DNA from: Anisus vortex
Lineage: Eukaryota; Mollusca; Gastropoda; Planorbidae
Direction of reading: 5' to 3'
DNA: 64,000 bases
Assembly: GCA_949126835.1 (NCBI GenBank)
Contig: OX421495.1
Span: forward strand, 3,984,011-4,048,010
The notes under the pieces are model-generated. The model was not told the DNA's origin. It searched no databases and saw only the letters and a list, made by a program, of their open reading frames with translations. This document shows, piece after piece, positions 12,101-24,100 of the stretch (positions within the stretch are counted from its first letter, which is position 1; each line of letters starts with the position of its first letter). The position numbers were made by a program, and so were the translations under genes.

Positions 12101-15100
12101 TGCTTAGGAAAGTCATTTGCTATTCTCAACTGATTGGCATTTGCTCCTTTACTTTCAGCTTTTGGTTCAACTTACACCTTAGAATAGATTTTATCGTACA
12201 TCAAAGCTGTTTTTTAAAATATTTCCATCAGAACCAATAAAAAAATAAATAAATTGGTGTGCTTCTTGAAGTAATGACTACCTTCCAGTCAACAAACCGC
12301 AATCCGGTTTTAAAAATCAAAACCGGTTTTCAGATTCAAAACCGGAATCCGGTATTCCGGTTTTCGTTTAACATCTCTAATTTGAACTAATATTTCCAAT
12401 GTTATTTTTTTCTTTTATAAAAATTAAATGACTTACAATTTATAACTTTGAAGTGATCAAACTGTAAAAAATATTGGAAAATTATATAAATATTATATGA
12501 CTAAAGAAGTTATATGTATATTTTCAAACATTACATTAAATACCCAGTTTGTACGATTACTATGTATCTATTTCTCTTAATTAATAATATTTGCAAACAC
12601 TTATAAGCTGAAAGTATTAAAAGATGCCTCAGTAAAACTGAGATCTAAATATCATTAATATTAGCACCTTATGACATCACAATTTTCTTTATAGCTATGC
12701 TATCAGACATTCAAGCCTTACATTTAGCTTTCTTTTTTTTTTAGCACAGGGATTGGTCGTCGGCAGGAATAGAACGTGTCGGCTTACAGTCCGGTGAACT
12801 AACCACAGTATCAGCCTGCCGCACACCAGTTACTTGTCTAATACTGACCCCTACTTCTTAGAAAAGTCATTGCGATTCCTATTTCCTTTTAGTATAATAA
12901 TATGTAGGCTTACTGTTGGGGGATATCAGATTTAGCTTCTTTTAATTGAGACGTTATGGTGCACACGATTTTTAGCTCTGTTTCTTTGGGATTTTGAATG
13001 AGACCTGTACGATTTTGAAGAGTTAAATAAGAGTTACATAAGCATTGTTTTTTTATAAAAGCAGAAAATAATCCTAATTAAGTCATTATGGTGCAAGTAA
13101 TCTTTTGTTTAGTTTCTATTGGCTATTGAATGAGACATCTATACTATTTTAAAGAGCTTAAGATGAAATTTTTGTTTTTTAACGCAGCACTTCACTTGAT
13201 GTCAAGGTCGCGGTCGGTCATCCAAAGATGCAGCGTCTGGAAGAGATAGTCGTAGAACACTTCAAGAGTTTTGAACAAAGTATTTGATTTTTTAAATCTC
13301 TCGTTGCTTTTACTGCAATATGGCCTGTGTACAAAAAAAACTTTGATTTCTATAATCTAATTCTAATGTCACAGATTTTCGAGTTAGAATGGGCTTAAAC
13401 AAATATAACTATATCTTTTGTCTACCTTTGTTTGATTCTTGCGTTTTATTGTAGTTCTACCTGCATAACATTTTGCAGTAAGAACAAATATATAATATCA
13501 TAATAATGTTCTTTTTTTTTTTAACTTTTTGTATTTTGTTATACATTTTATTCACAAAACAGATGTCTTGATAATAAAATATGTTTGGCTAATCATAACA
13601 TGTAACTTTTAAAAATATTTCGTAGATAAAATATTAGGATGCGTGGGATGTAACAAATTTGTTCATCCTATAAGTAAGGAAAATTTCTGAATGATATAAG
13701 ATTGGATGGGAATTAAATGGGTTAAATTTATGTGTAGTGTTACGTCCACAATCCCCTTGTGGCCAGAGCTGTGTAGATCTTGCTGATAATTCTCGTTAGT
13801 CCTAGGGGAGACTTTAATCATTAGTATTTATGTTTCAGTATTACACGAACTCTTCTTATAGTCCTGGGCACAAATTCAGTATTTGTATTCCAACATTTCC
13901 TTTCTTGTATATTAGAGTAGAAGATAAATCTTATTGTAATGTATACAACACAATAAAATAGTAACTTGACAATGAAGCTTCAGTGTAACTGTTGTTGATA
14001 GTTTATTTCAGGTGGTATGTTCAATATATACAATATATCTATTATGTACAGTTAGAATAAAATCGTGCAAACACAAACGTTCTCAAAGGAACATATTTTG
14101 AAACTCTCTGTCTTTCAGACAAAACAAATCATTAAATACTATCCGAGTGGTGCAAGGGATAGACCCATTACCAGTAGGGGTGAAAATCATGGTATCATTA
14201 CAAAACTCATAACAAAAACGATAGGAACTTCCCCTATTAAATAATGAGTCGTTCCCAGACTCTGAGAATTTGAGATCAACACAGAATCCCAGCATTACCT
14301 AGAACCTTTCGTTTTCCTACTAAACGTCCTAATATTGTGTGTAGTAAGAAAAGAGAGAGAGAGGAGAATAAACATTGCGTGTTCCAATTCTTGGAAAAAC
14401 AACATACATGACACGCCCCCACCCAATGAAAGAAATAATGTACCATAATTACCCAAGTAATACTCAACATGGTACATTTTTCGTACTTAACACTATCGTT
14501 TTAACAACCAACAATCAATGGAAGATTATAAGACAATTTAAACAAACATGGCTCACTGGCACAACTAAATTATAAAAAGTGTCACTACCCAATGGTAATT
14601 GTGATTATAACGTGATGGACAAATATTTCCCCGTTAGTATTAATATTAACTAATGTCTCAACAAGTACAAATAATTCAAAAATATTCTAGTCATTCTTAT
14701 TTTAACTATGTACAGTTGTGTGGATTTCCACCAAAATTTGCAAAAAGTTTTAATCTATTAAACAAATATAACATTGCTCAAACTCTTGTCAATTTCCAAC
14801 AGTTTACTTCTAATATACAAACCAAAAGATAAGTAATACATAACTCGAATCAAACTATAGGTTACTTCCCCTTTAAATTACAGTGTCAACTTGACATTAA
14901 CAGGGTTCATACCTAAGATGATGATACTTCCCCTTTTCTCAAATATGAGGAGAAAATACGCTCTAGTTACGATTACTACAGTAATCTAAATATTAAAATG
15001 TAATCCACTATTATGCGTTTTTGGCAAATTTGAAAGTTTAATATAAAAGATTGTTCAGGGTTGAATGAGTGCTCACCTTTAGGTACCTTTGTTTCCCTCC

Positions 15101-18100
15101 ATTCCCGGATATATGGAATATATAACAACCTATATACAACATAGTGAATATCCACTAGTTTTTTCCCATTCTATTGCCATGATATAACAATTTAGCAATA
15201 GATTTCCAATATTATCTATTAATTTATACCAATTGATATTACATCTCTTTCTAAGATAAAAATTGTACATATTATTATTTAGTTCCATTCATTAACTAAA
15301 ATAAAACAAGATAATAAATCAACTAGCTCAAAGTTTTCCCACTTAATTGCATGTGATGACAATTACTTTTATCCATCCATATCAAGTAAATACGTGCATA
15401 TTATATATTTATTGCATCATGCATCAACATTTAAATGGAATTTCTTTTCCATAATCAAATGAATTTAAAATATATCAGAACATCAATATTATACATGATT
15501 ATAAGAATTATTAATACTTTCAAAAGACTTGACTTCTGTATGATACAAGTATTCTATAGGTATTCCATAATCAAAATTCAAACGAATGATAGGTTATCAT
15601 GACACATTCTTAATGCATAAGTGAGATGATCTGAAAAAGAAGTATAGGGTTATTCAGTCAATCATGTAGCACCCGAGATAGATTATCAGCTATGACCTTG
15701 TCTCTATCTTGTCGATGATACGGGAAATGGGATACCAGTCGGTCTTTGTCAAATTACTTAATTTCCCAAGGTCTCTATAAAACTGCAGTGTGTGGTCGGC
15801 CTTTGGTACCATCACACAGGGCGTAGACCATTTGCTATCACATTTTTCTCCTATGTCATCTTCTAACATATACTTTACATCTAATTTAATATGCTCAGGT
15901 CTGATGGGGTCAAATGGATGCTGTTTAATAGACCTGGCACTATTAGTTAACACTACATCGTGCTCTATGACATGTGTCCTACTGGGAACATTTGTAAACA
16001 TTGACTTATTCTCATGTACCAGCTCAATAATCTTCTCCTTATCTTCTACCGGAAGATGTTCTAGCCTTGTATCTAAACTCTTAAGGGCATCTGTATTATT
16101 AAGTTTACTTTCTGCAAACTTATATTCTATCCTAGATAAATCCGTCGGGACTCTAGCTAACGAAATCATGGGGACCTCCCGTGATTTACTCTTTTCCCTG
16201 GAAACATAGGGCTTAAGTAAATTAATATGGCATACCCTCTGTTTTTGTCTCCGGTCAGGAGTCTTTATCAAATAATTGACCTCGCCAAGCTTTGACTCTA
16301 TCTCATAGGGTCCACTAAACTTTGCACTTAAAGGCTGATTTTGCAAAGGTAGAAACACAAGAACTTTGTCACCTGGTGCAAAAGTTCTAGCTGTAGCTTT
16401 ACGGTCATAGTTCTGTCTCATACGCTCCTGCATCTGTGGAAAATGAATCTTCACATGGTTAAAAGCATGATAAAGCCTATTTTTAAATTTATCTACATAT
16501 GACAAAAGTCCAATCGGTTCACTGTCCGTTAGCCAAGTTTCATGTAGAAGTTTCAACGGACCTCTGACTGAGTGTCCATACACAAGTTCGAATGGGCTAA
16601 ACCCCAGGGATTCCTGAGTGGCCTCCCTTGCAGCGAACAGTACATAAGGCACACCCTTATCCCAGTCTTTCTCGTTTTCATAACAGTACTTTTTAAGCAT
16701 CGATTTTAATGTCTGATGAAACCTTTCCAGAGCTCCCTGGCTCTCAGGATGATAGGCACTTGATAGCCTATGGCTTATCCCTAATTGTTCCATGACTTGT
16801 TTGAAAATGTTCGAAGTAAAGTTAGTCCCCTGGTCGGACTGTACTGTCTTCGGTAGGCCATAACGTGTAAAGAAATTTGTCAGGGCGTCTACCACCTTCA
16901 CTGTTTTTATGTTCCGCAACGGAATGGCTTCCGGGAAGCGAGTGGATGAACACATGACTGTGAGCAGGTATTGAAAACCGGCTTTTGTTTTCGGCAACGG
17001 GCCCACGCAATCAATGAGTATACGACTGAATGGTTCGTCGAACGCTGGTATCGGCTGGAGTGGAGCGACAGGAATTCGTTGGTTAGGACGTCCTACCATT
17101 TGGCATACGTGGCAAGTCTTGCAGTATTGTTCGACATCTCTTCTCAGTCCTGGCCAGTAGAAGTAAGGGAGGATACGGTGGTGCGTTTTTCGGACTCCCA
17201 TGTGACCAGCGAAAGGAAGATCATGCGCCATACGCAGTATATCTTGACGATAGCACTTAGGTATTACAATCTGGTGAATACTGTCCCACTCGTTTGTACC
17301 TGAGTTGAGCGGTTTCGACTTTCTCATCAACACTTCATCTTTCATGTAGAAACATTCCGCCATTGCATCTGCAGTCTTTTCATCGACAGCTTTCATTCTG
17401 AGTTGCATTATTACTTCGTCATTCAATTGTTCTTTCACCAATTTCTGCTTTGGTGACAAAATGTTATCGTTCTCTGTTGCATCACCAGTTGTTAGTTCAG
17501 CAAAGAACGTAGCACTTAAATCGATGTCAGGTGTTTCAGTTATCACTGTTTCATTCGCATGTGTGTCTTCAGAATAGACAAACACATCTTTCGTTGCACT
17601 ACACGGCGTAGCAGGAGTCTTTACCGACTTCTTTTTCTGCATTGCTCTTGTCAGTGCACATGTTGGGCGTTCATTGGCAGGACGTAGGTTTTTGTCCTCC
17701 GCCATCTTTGTCTCCAACACTTTAACCATGGGCTCGACAGTGACTCTGCCGCCCATAATGTCATTTCCTAATATCATGGAAACGCCTTTGACGGGTAGTG
17801 CACGCCACACTCCCACTACGATGTTACCTGTAAAAATATCCGACTCGAGTTTTATTCTGTGCAGTGGAGCTTCCACAGCCTCCATACTAGCACCTCTCAG
17901 CACAACAGACTCACCGGTACTGGTGGCATCTGTTAACGGCACACTGCCCTCCAGGATCACGCTGACAGCAGAACCCGTGTCACGTAATATCTGTATTTTC
18001 TTCTTGCTGAGTACATCGACTTCTGTCGACACTGTCCCCTCGTAGACAAAGGGTCGAAAATCGGATAGGTCGTCCTCTTCCGGGACTTCAGGAACCATCT

Positions 18101-21100
18101 GTTCCTCACGGCCTTCTGAAAGCATAATAGATTGAGTACAGCTATTCTCTTTTACCTTAGATAGACTGTTCTCAAAAACCATCGACTCCACAACTATGGG
18201 CGATGCCGGCCGCATTTCTTTTGAGTTTCTTGACCCTGTGTTGCACACTTCTTCTGTCTGCTTGCTATCTTTCTGCACTCTGGCACAGTGTAGAATAGCA
18301 CCTTGCTTCTTGGTAAGGATCCAACAATCTTTCTTCATGTGGCCCTCTTTCTTGCAATTGAAACATACCACCTTTGCTTTATTTACATCTGTCTGCTTCC
18401 TGAAATGAACTAAGTTACTATTATTATTTACACCACTGTTCTTATTATTGTTTTCACTTGTCTCTTTTGGTTTACTAGCCTCCTTGGGCTCTGGTTTGTG
18501 CACTTTGGGTTTGTCAGCATAATATGGCTTTATGCTGGCGTGAATTATGGCATAGTTATCTGCCAATCTAGCAGCTTCATGCACATCTTCAACCCCTCGG
18601 TCTGAGATGTGGGTTTTAATATCCACTCGAATACAATCATTGAATTCCTCAAACAATATTAGGTTCTTGAGTTTATCAAACTCACTTACATTCTGTGACC
18701 TTAGCCACTGTTCTAACATTTTCTCCTTTTGTCTCAAAAAGTCTACATGAGTTTGATCATATGCCTTCTTTCTGTCTCTAAATAGCTTTCTATATTTTTC
18801 TGGTGTCAGGGAATAACTTTTCAGCACCCTATCTTTGATTACTTCATAGTCATTTATTTCCTCGGGTGTTAAACTCAACACTACGTCCAATGCTTTTCCT
18901 TTGTTGAGAGTTGACCTTAACAATAAAGCCATCTTATCATCAGGGAACTGATAATCTACAGCTATCCTCTCAAAAAGCAAAAAGAAATCTTGAACATCTT
19001 CTTCTCTGAATATAGGCAAGTGTTGCTTCATTGCGCTAATATCCATACCATTGCTGTCCCTACGATGGTCAGGTCTGTTCATGCGTGCCATCTCTATCCT
19101 TTCTCTGCTTTCAATCCTAATTCTTTCATTTTCCCTTTCAGTTTCTATCCTAATTCTTTCATTTTCCCTTTCAGTTTCTATCCTAATTCTTTCCAATTCC
19201 ATTCTCTTCATAGCTAATTGGAATTTTAGGTTTTCACTCAACCCTTCATCTTCATCATTGTTTGATGATCTAGATGACATATTTCTTACCTCGTCTCCGT
19301 GGGCAATTACCTCGCCCCCACTGGGAGCTACATAACCTTCATTGATATCGTTCTGTCCCACTTCAACTACACTACCAGTGTTCATGGCATTCTGCCCGTT
19401 CAAACATGTCATAATTTCTTTGGTCAAACGATTACGATTAGGTCTTGTCTGTCCTGCCTCAATCCCAAAGGACTCAGCTAATTCTTTTAGTTCAGCAAAT
19501 GACATGGCATTAAGTTCCTCACTTGATATATTCGAAGCCATAGTATAGCGTTCGAAATATTTGTTATAGTAGAGTAGTATATATTGTATAATAAAATATA
19601 AAGTTCCAACTTACGATTTGTCCAGAAATTTGCACAATATAATATTAAAAACTTCGTGGAATCTTCACACTTCCCAAGGAATAAAAACGCAAACCAGTTC
19701 TCTCCTCTTTTTAAAAAGAATAGTTTCACAGTCCTGAAAACGAAACACAAATATGCCGCTCTCAGTACTACTAATGTCACAAAATATTTATAGGTCAGGA
19801 AAATAAATAACTCAAATTTTCCAGACGAGATCAACAAATTTTTTCCAATCCTAGATCAAGAAAAGTAGAACTCAAATCTACCGAACGAGACTACCAAATC
19901 TTGTCAATCCTAGGTCAGGAAAAGTAGAACTCAAATATACCGGGCGAGACCACCAAATTTTGTTACGTCCACAATCCCCTTGTGGCCAGAGCTGCGTAGA
20001 TCTTGCTGATAATTCTCGTTAGTCCTAGGGGAGACTTTAATCATTAGTATTTATGTTTCAGTATTACACGAACTCTTCTTATAGTCCTGGGCACAAATTC
20101 AGTATTTGTATTCCAACATTTCCTTTCTTGTATATTAGAGTAGAAGATAAATCTTATTGTAATGTATACAACACAATAAAATAGTAACTTGACAATGAAG
20201 CTTCAGTGTAACTGTTGTTGATAGTTTATTTCAGGTGGTATGTTCAATATATACAATATATCTATTATGTACAGTTAGAATAAAATCGTGCAAACACAAA
20301 CGTTCTCAAAGGAACATATTTTGAAACTCTCTGTCTTTCAGACAAAACAAATCATTAAATACTATCCGAGTGGTGCAAGGGATAGACCCATTACCAGTAG
20401 GGGTGAAAATCATGGTATCATTACAAAACTCATAACAAAAACGATAGGAACTTCCCCTATTAAATAATGAGTCGTTCCCAGACTCTGAGAATTTGAGATC
20501 AACACAGAATCCCAGCATTACCTAGAACCTTTCGTTTTCCTACTAAACGTCCTAATATTGTGTGTAGTAAGAAAAGAGAGAGAGAGGAGAATAAACATTG
20601 CGTGTTCCAATTCTTGGAAAAACAACATACATGACAGTAGTACGATGTCAAAAACAACGTTATTGTGATAAAAATTTACTGCAACTACTGACAGAATAAT
20701 GGTTCCTTAAAAGTAAATGAAAGAGTGCTGTTAAATATCTAATTGAAAAGATAGCTACCTTCGCAAATAATATAGCTGATCGATTTAAAATTCACATAGT
20801 TTAATAATTTTTTTTAAATATCTTTATTTCTTTCGATATTACTTGCACTAGTGTCGTGAAGGTAGCAAGAGAGGCTAACCATAGAAAAATCTGAACCATT
20901 AACAATTGAGTATCATTTTCAGAATCTCTCGAGACGCGTGTAATGATTTTCAGCCAGTACCGAGACAGTGTCCAAGAAATTACTTCCATCCTCAAACAGC
21001 ACCATCCGCTGGTCAAGGTCATGCCATTTATCGGTCAGGCCTCTGTGGGCAAATCTACTAAAGGCTATACACAGAAGGAGCAGCTCATGGTAAAAAAATG

Positions 21101-24100
21101 TTTCTTAAGTTTCCCATTTCAGGTTAGAAATGAAGTTTACATATACACTTGTATTCTTGTATGTATTTTATGTATAAAGTTGGTGTTCACACTTTAAAAG
21201 TATGTATAAATTCATATTAATGTCACTGATTTTTTATTATATACAAGTTTAATAAGTATGGTGTACTAAAAAGATGGGATTATGGTGGCCGTGCGGCAGC
21301 GCATTTGGGTGGCATATCGAAGGTCCTAGATTCAAATTCTTATCTTATTCACCTAGTATGCAGTGGCCACAGAAATTGGTGAACTGGATCAATTTGGTCT
21401 GACAGGATACTTTACTACTACTTACTACTAAAAACATGTGTAATGAGATGTGTTGTTTGTTTTTAAATACAATTTTTCTAATGTTAACAAAGTTTTGATC
21501 ATGTTCAGGTCATGAAACAGTTTCGAGAAGGTGGTTACAACACATTGGTGTCCACGTGTGTTGGGGAAGAGGGCCTCGACATTGGCGATGTGGATCTGAT
21601 CATCTGCTTTGATGCCCACAAGAGTCCAATTCGGCTTGTTCAGCGAATGGGCAGAACTGGGCGCAAGAGACAAGGTCGGATCGTCATGCTGGTTACAGAG
21701 GGAACGGAGGAGCGGGTGAGACTCTATTTTTAGCTTGAAGAACTACTTCCTGTTTTTTTATAAATAGCTTTTGACATTATTTAACTTTGAAACAAATCAG
21801 CATTTCATACGAGCTCATATGCTGCCTCGTAAAAGGTCTGTAAATGGCAGCTTCATTACCACTCAAGTACAATTATAGCAGGAAATCAACATTGGGCAAT
21901 TCAAGCTACAATAAATTTGGAAAAGAGCAAGATGACATTTTCAACTCAACAAACCTTCAACTATTACAAGACAAGAATTCACCAACAGCATTTTTTACAC
22001 AGAGCTCACAATACAACAAGCAGGCAAGATATGACATTAATTTCAACAGACATTGCAAATTGATACAGATACACAGTGCTTGATGACCTATTCTCATCAA
22101 CATAGGAAGGCCAGGTAGATGCAAGACATACAGAGCGGTCGCTGGTCCTGTTGTACACCAGACAATGGTTGGACTTCCATTACCAGCAATCCTGCAGGAT
22201 TTCTGAGCCAAGGATGTAATAATCTTCCTTCTAGAAGAAATGTCTGTAAACTTATAAGAATGCACATAAATATAATTTGATAGGAAATTTTAACAGATGA
22301 ACATTTAAGTCAAATTGTCTGGAATTTTATCACAACATAAATTAAATTCTTATTACTTCTTGGCCTTTCTTATAAGTTTACAGACGTTCCTTCTAGATAG
22401 AAGATTATTACGTACACTAGGCCCAAAACTCCTGCAGGGCGACAGGGATCCGTCGGTGGCAGGGATAGAACCCGCGACTTGTCTGTTGTTTTTTGGTTGA
22501 CAGTCCGGTGAACTAACCACTGGTCTAAGATCAAAGTGTAGAATTTGTTTTTCAAACTTTTGGCTACGAACAGAGTGTCTACATTTTATTTTCTCAAGAG
22601 GGCTAAAATTCTGCCATTTGGCTAAGGGAAGTGGTCTTGGACTTACACCGAGTATAGGTGTGTGTTCGAGCCTTAAAAGAGTCAGAACTTGTTCAGTTCT
22701 CTTGCTAGCTGTTTGCTTGGGCGACTGGACTATGGCTCATCTTCCCTGTAATGTTATATGGGAATAACTGTACATAGAGCTAGCTATTATGTGATATTTT
22801 TTTTAAACCTAATGATAATATGTCAATTATAAAAAAAAATTTAAAGAAATCATGAGTGTATTATATAATAAAAGGAGAGTGTGCTTGTCTTTACCTTTTT
22901 GCATTTTACAGTAAAACCAAATTTTATGACTAAATTTTCAAAATTAATGACAAATGTTTGTTTGATTAACAAATATTAATATATAAATATTATTGGTATT
23001 TTTATGTTTTGATAATGGCAATGATTATTGAAAAAATAGAATCTCACGATTGGAATCTGAGTGGATTTTGGTGGGCGCCTTGCCAGAACCGGGTTCTGAG
23101 TTCTTGACAATAATCCAGTTCTGCATGCCTTACTTCCCTTGATGATGTTAAAACTTAAACCATTCAACACTATCATAAAAAACTAATGCTACTAATGCTA
23201 CTTTCAGATTTACAATCAAAGCCTGTACTCCAAGAAAGCTGTCCACAAGGCCATCCTAAACGGTGCCAAATCCCTTCACTTTTACCAGAACAACCCGAGG
23301 CTGGTAGACCCCTCGGTGAAGCCCCAGTGTCACAAAATGTACATCACTGTAGCTGCACATGCTGACAAGGAAAAGAAACAGACTGCGAGAGCCAGGAAGT
23401 CAACTGGAAAGATGTCAGATTTTTTCAGCAAGAAAAGTCAGTGTGGTAAAAATTTAGAATGATTACATTTGACAGGATTTTCAGCATTTTCTGTAATGAT
23501 CTATGCTCTATTATTTTTAATGTCTGCATTTTAATTCGCTTGTGAACAGTGTGGAGAGAGAATACCTTTTTAATTTACAGTGAAGGGAAAAGAATTCTAT
23601 ATTTTTCATAAAGCTGTTGACTTAATGAATACAAACCAATAATGTTGTTATCTATATGTCACAATAAAAGAAAAATCAAAGAAGATCAATGCATTATCTA
23701 AACCCTTATCACTTTTTAGAAAATAATAAACATACACAAGATTTAATATATCTTGAGAGATGTTAAAAAAACAGAATTTTAGTAACTTCCGAAGTTGTTT
23801 TTTTTGCATTACAGTGAAAATTTCCAATGAAAATGAGCACATGACTCGTGAAGAATATAACGCCATTAAGGAAGAGTTTGCTAAAATTCCAACATTGGCC
23901 AAATTCATCCCAAGACCCAAATGTATTTGTTTAAAATCTAAGAAGCAGGTAAATAGTTAACTCTTTAGTTAGTTTTCTGTAAATAGTTAACTCTTTAGTT
24001 AGTTTTCTGTAAATAGTTTACTCTTTAGTTAGTTTTCTGTAAATAGTTAACTCTTTAGTTAGTTTTCTGTAAATAGTTAACTCTTTAGTTAGTTTTCTGT

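Larger units (their letters stand above)
13738..20636 (-). mobile_element. Internally deleted Ty3/gypsy-superfamily LTR retrotransposon with integrase-before-RT order
   Basis: Two 676-bp LTRs (13738-14413 and 19961-20636) start TG and end CA, differ at only one base that I found, and are flanked by a 4-bp duplication GTAG. The element lies antisense in FANCM intron 9. In its own direction: 5' LTR, primer-binding site, a triplicated leader, one 1283-codon gag-protease-integrase-partial RT frame, an RNase H end piece, about 1.2 kb of non-coding DNA, a polypurine tract and the 3' LTR. The order protease-integrase-RT-RNase H is that of the Gmr1-like group, not of ordinary gypsy elements. RT palm and most of RNase H are missing, so it cannot reverse-transcribe by itself. 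Confidence 0.95.

Noticed and set aside
14083..14295. Identical 70-codon frames in both LTRs (also 20306-20518)
   Set aside because: Duplicated only because the LTRs are; no similarity to known proteins and no sign of selection can be judged.
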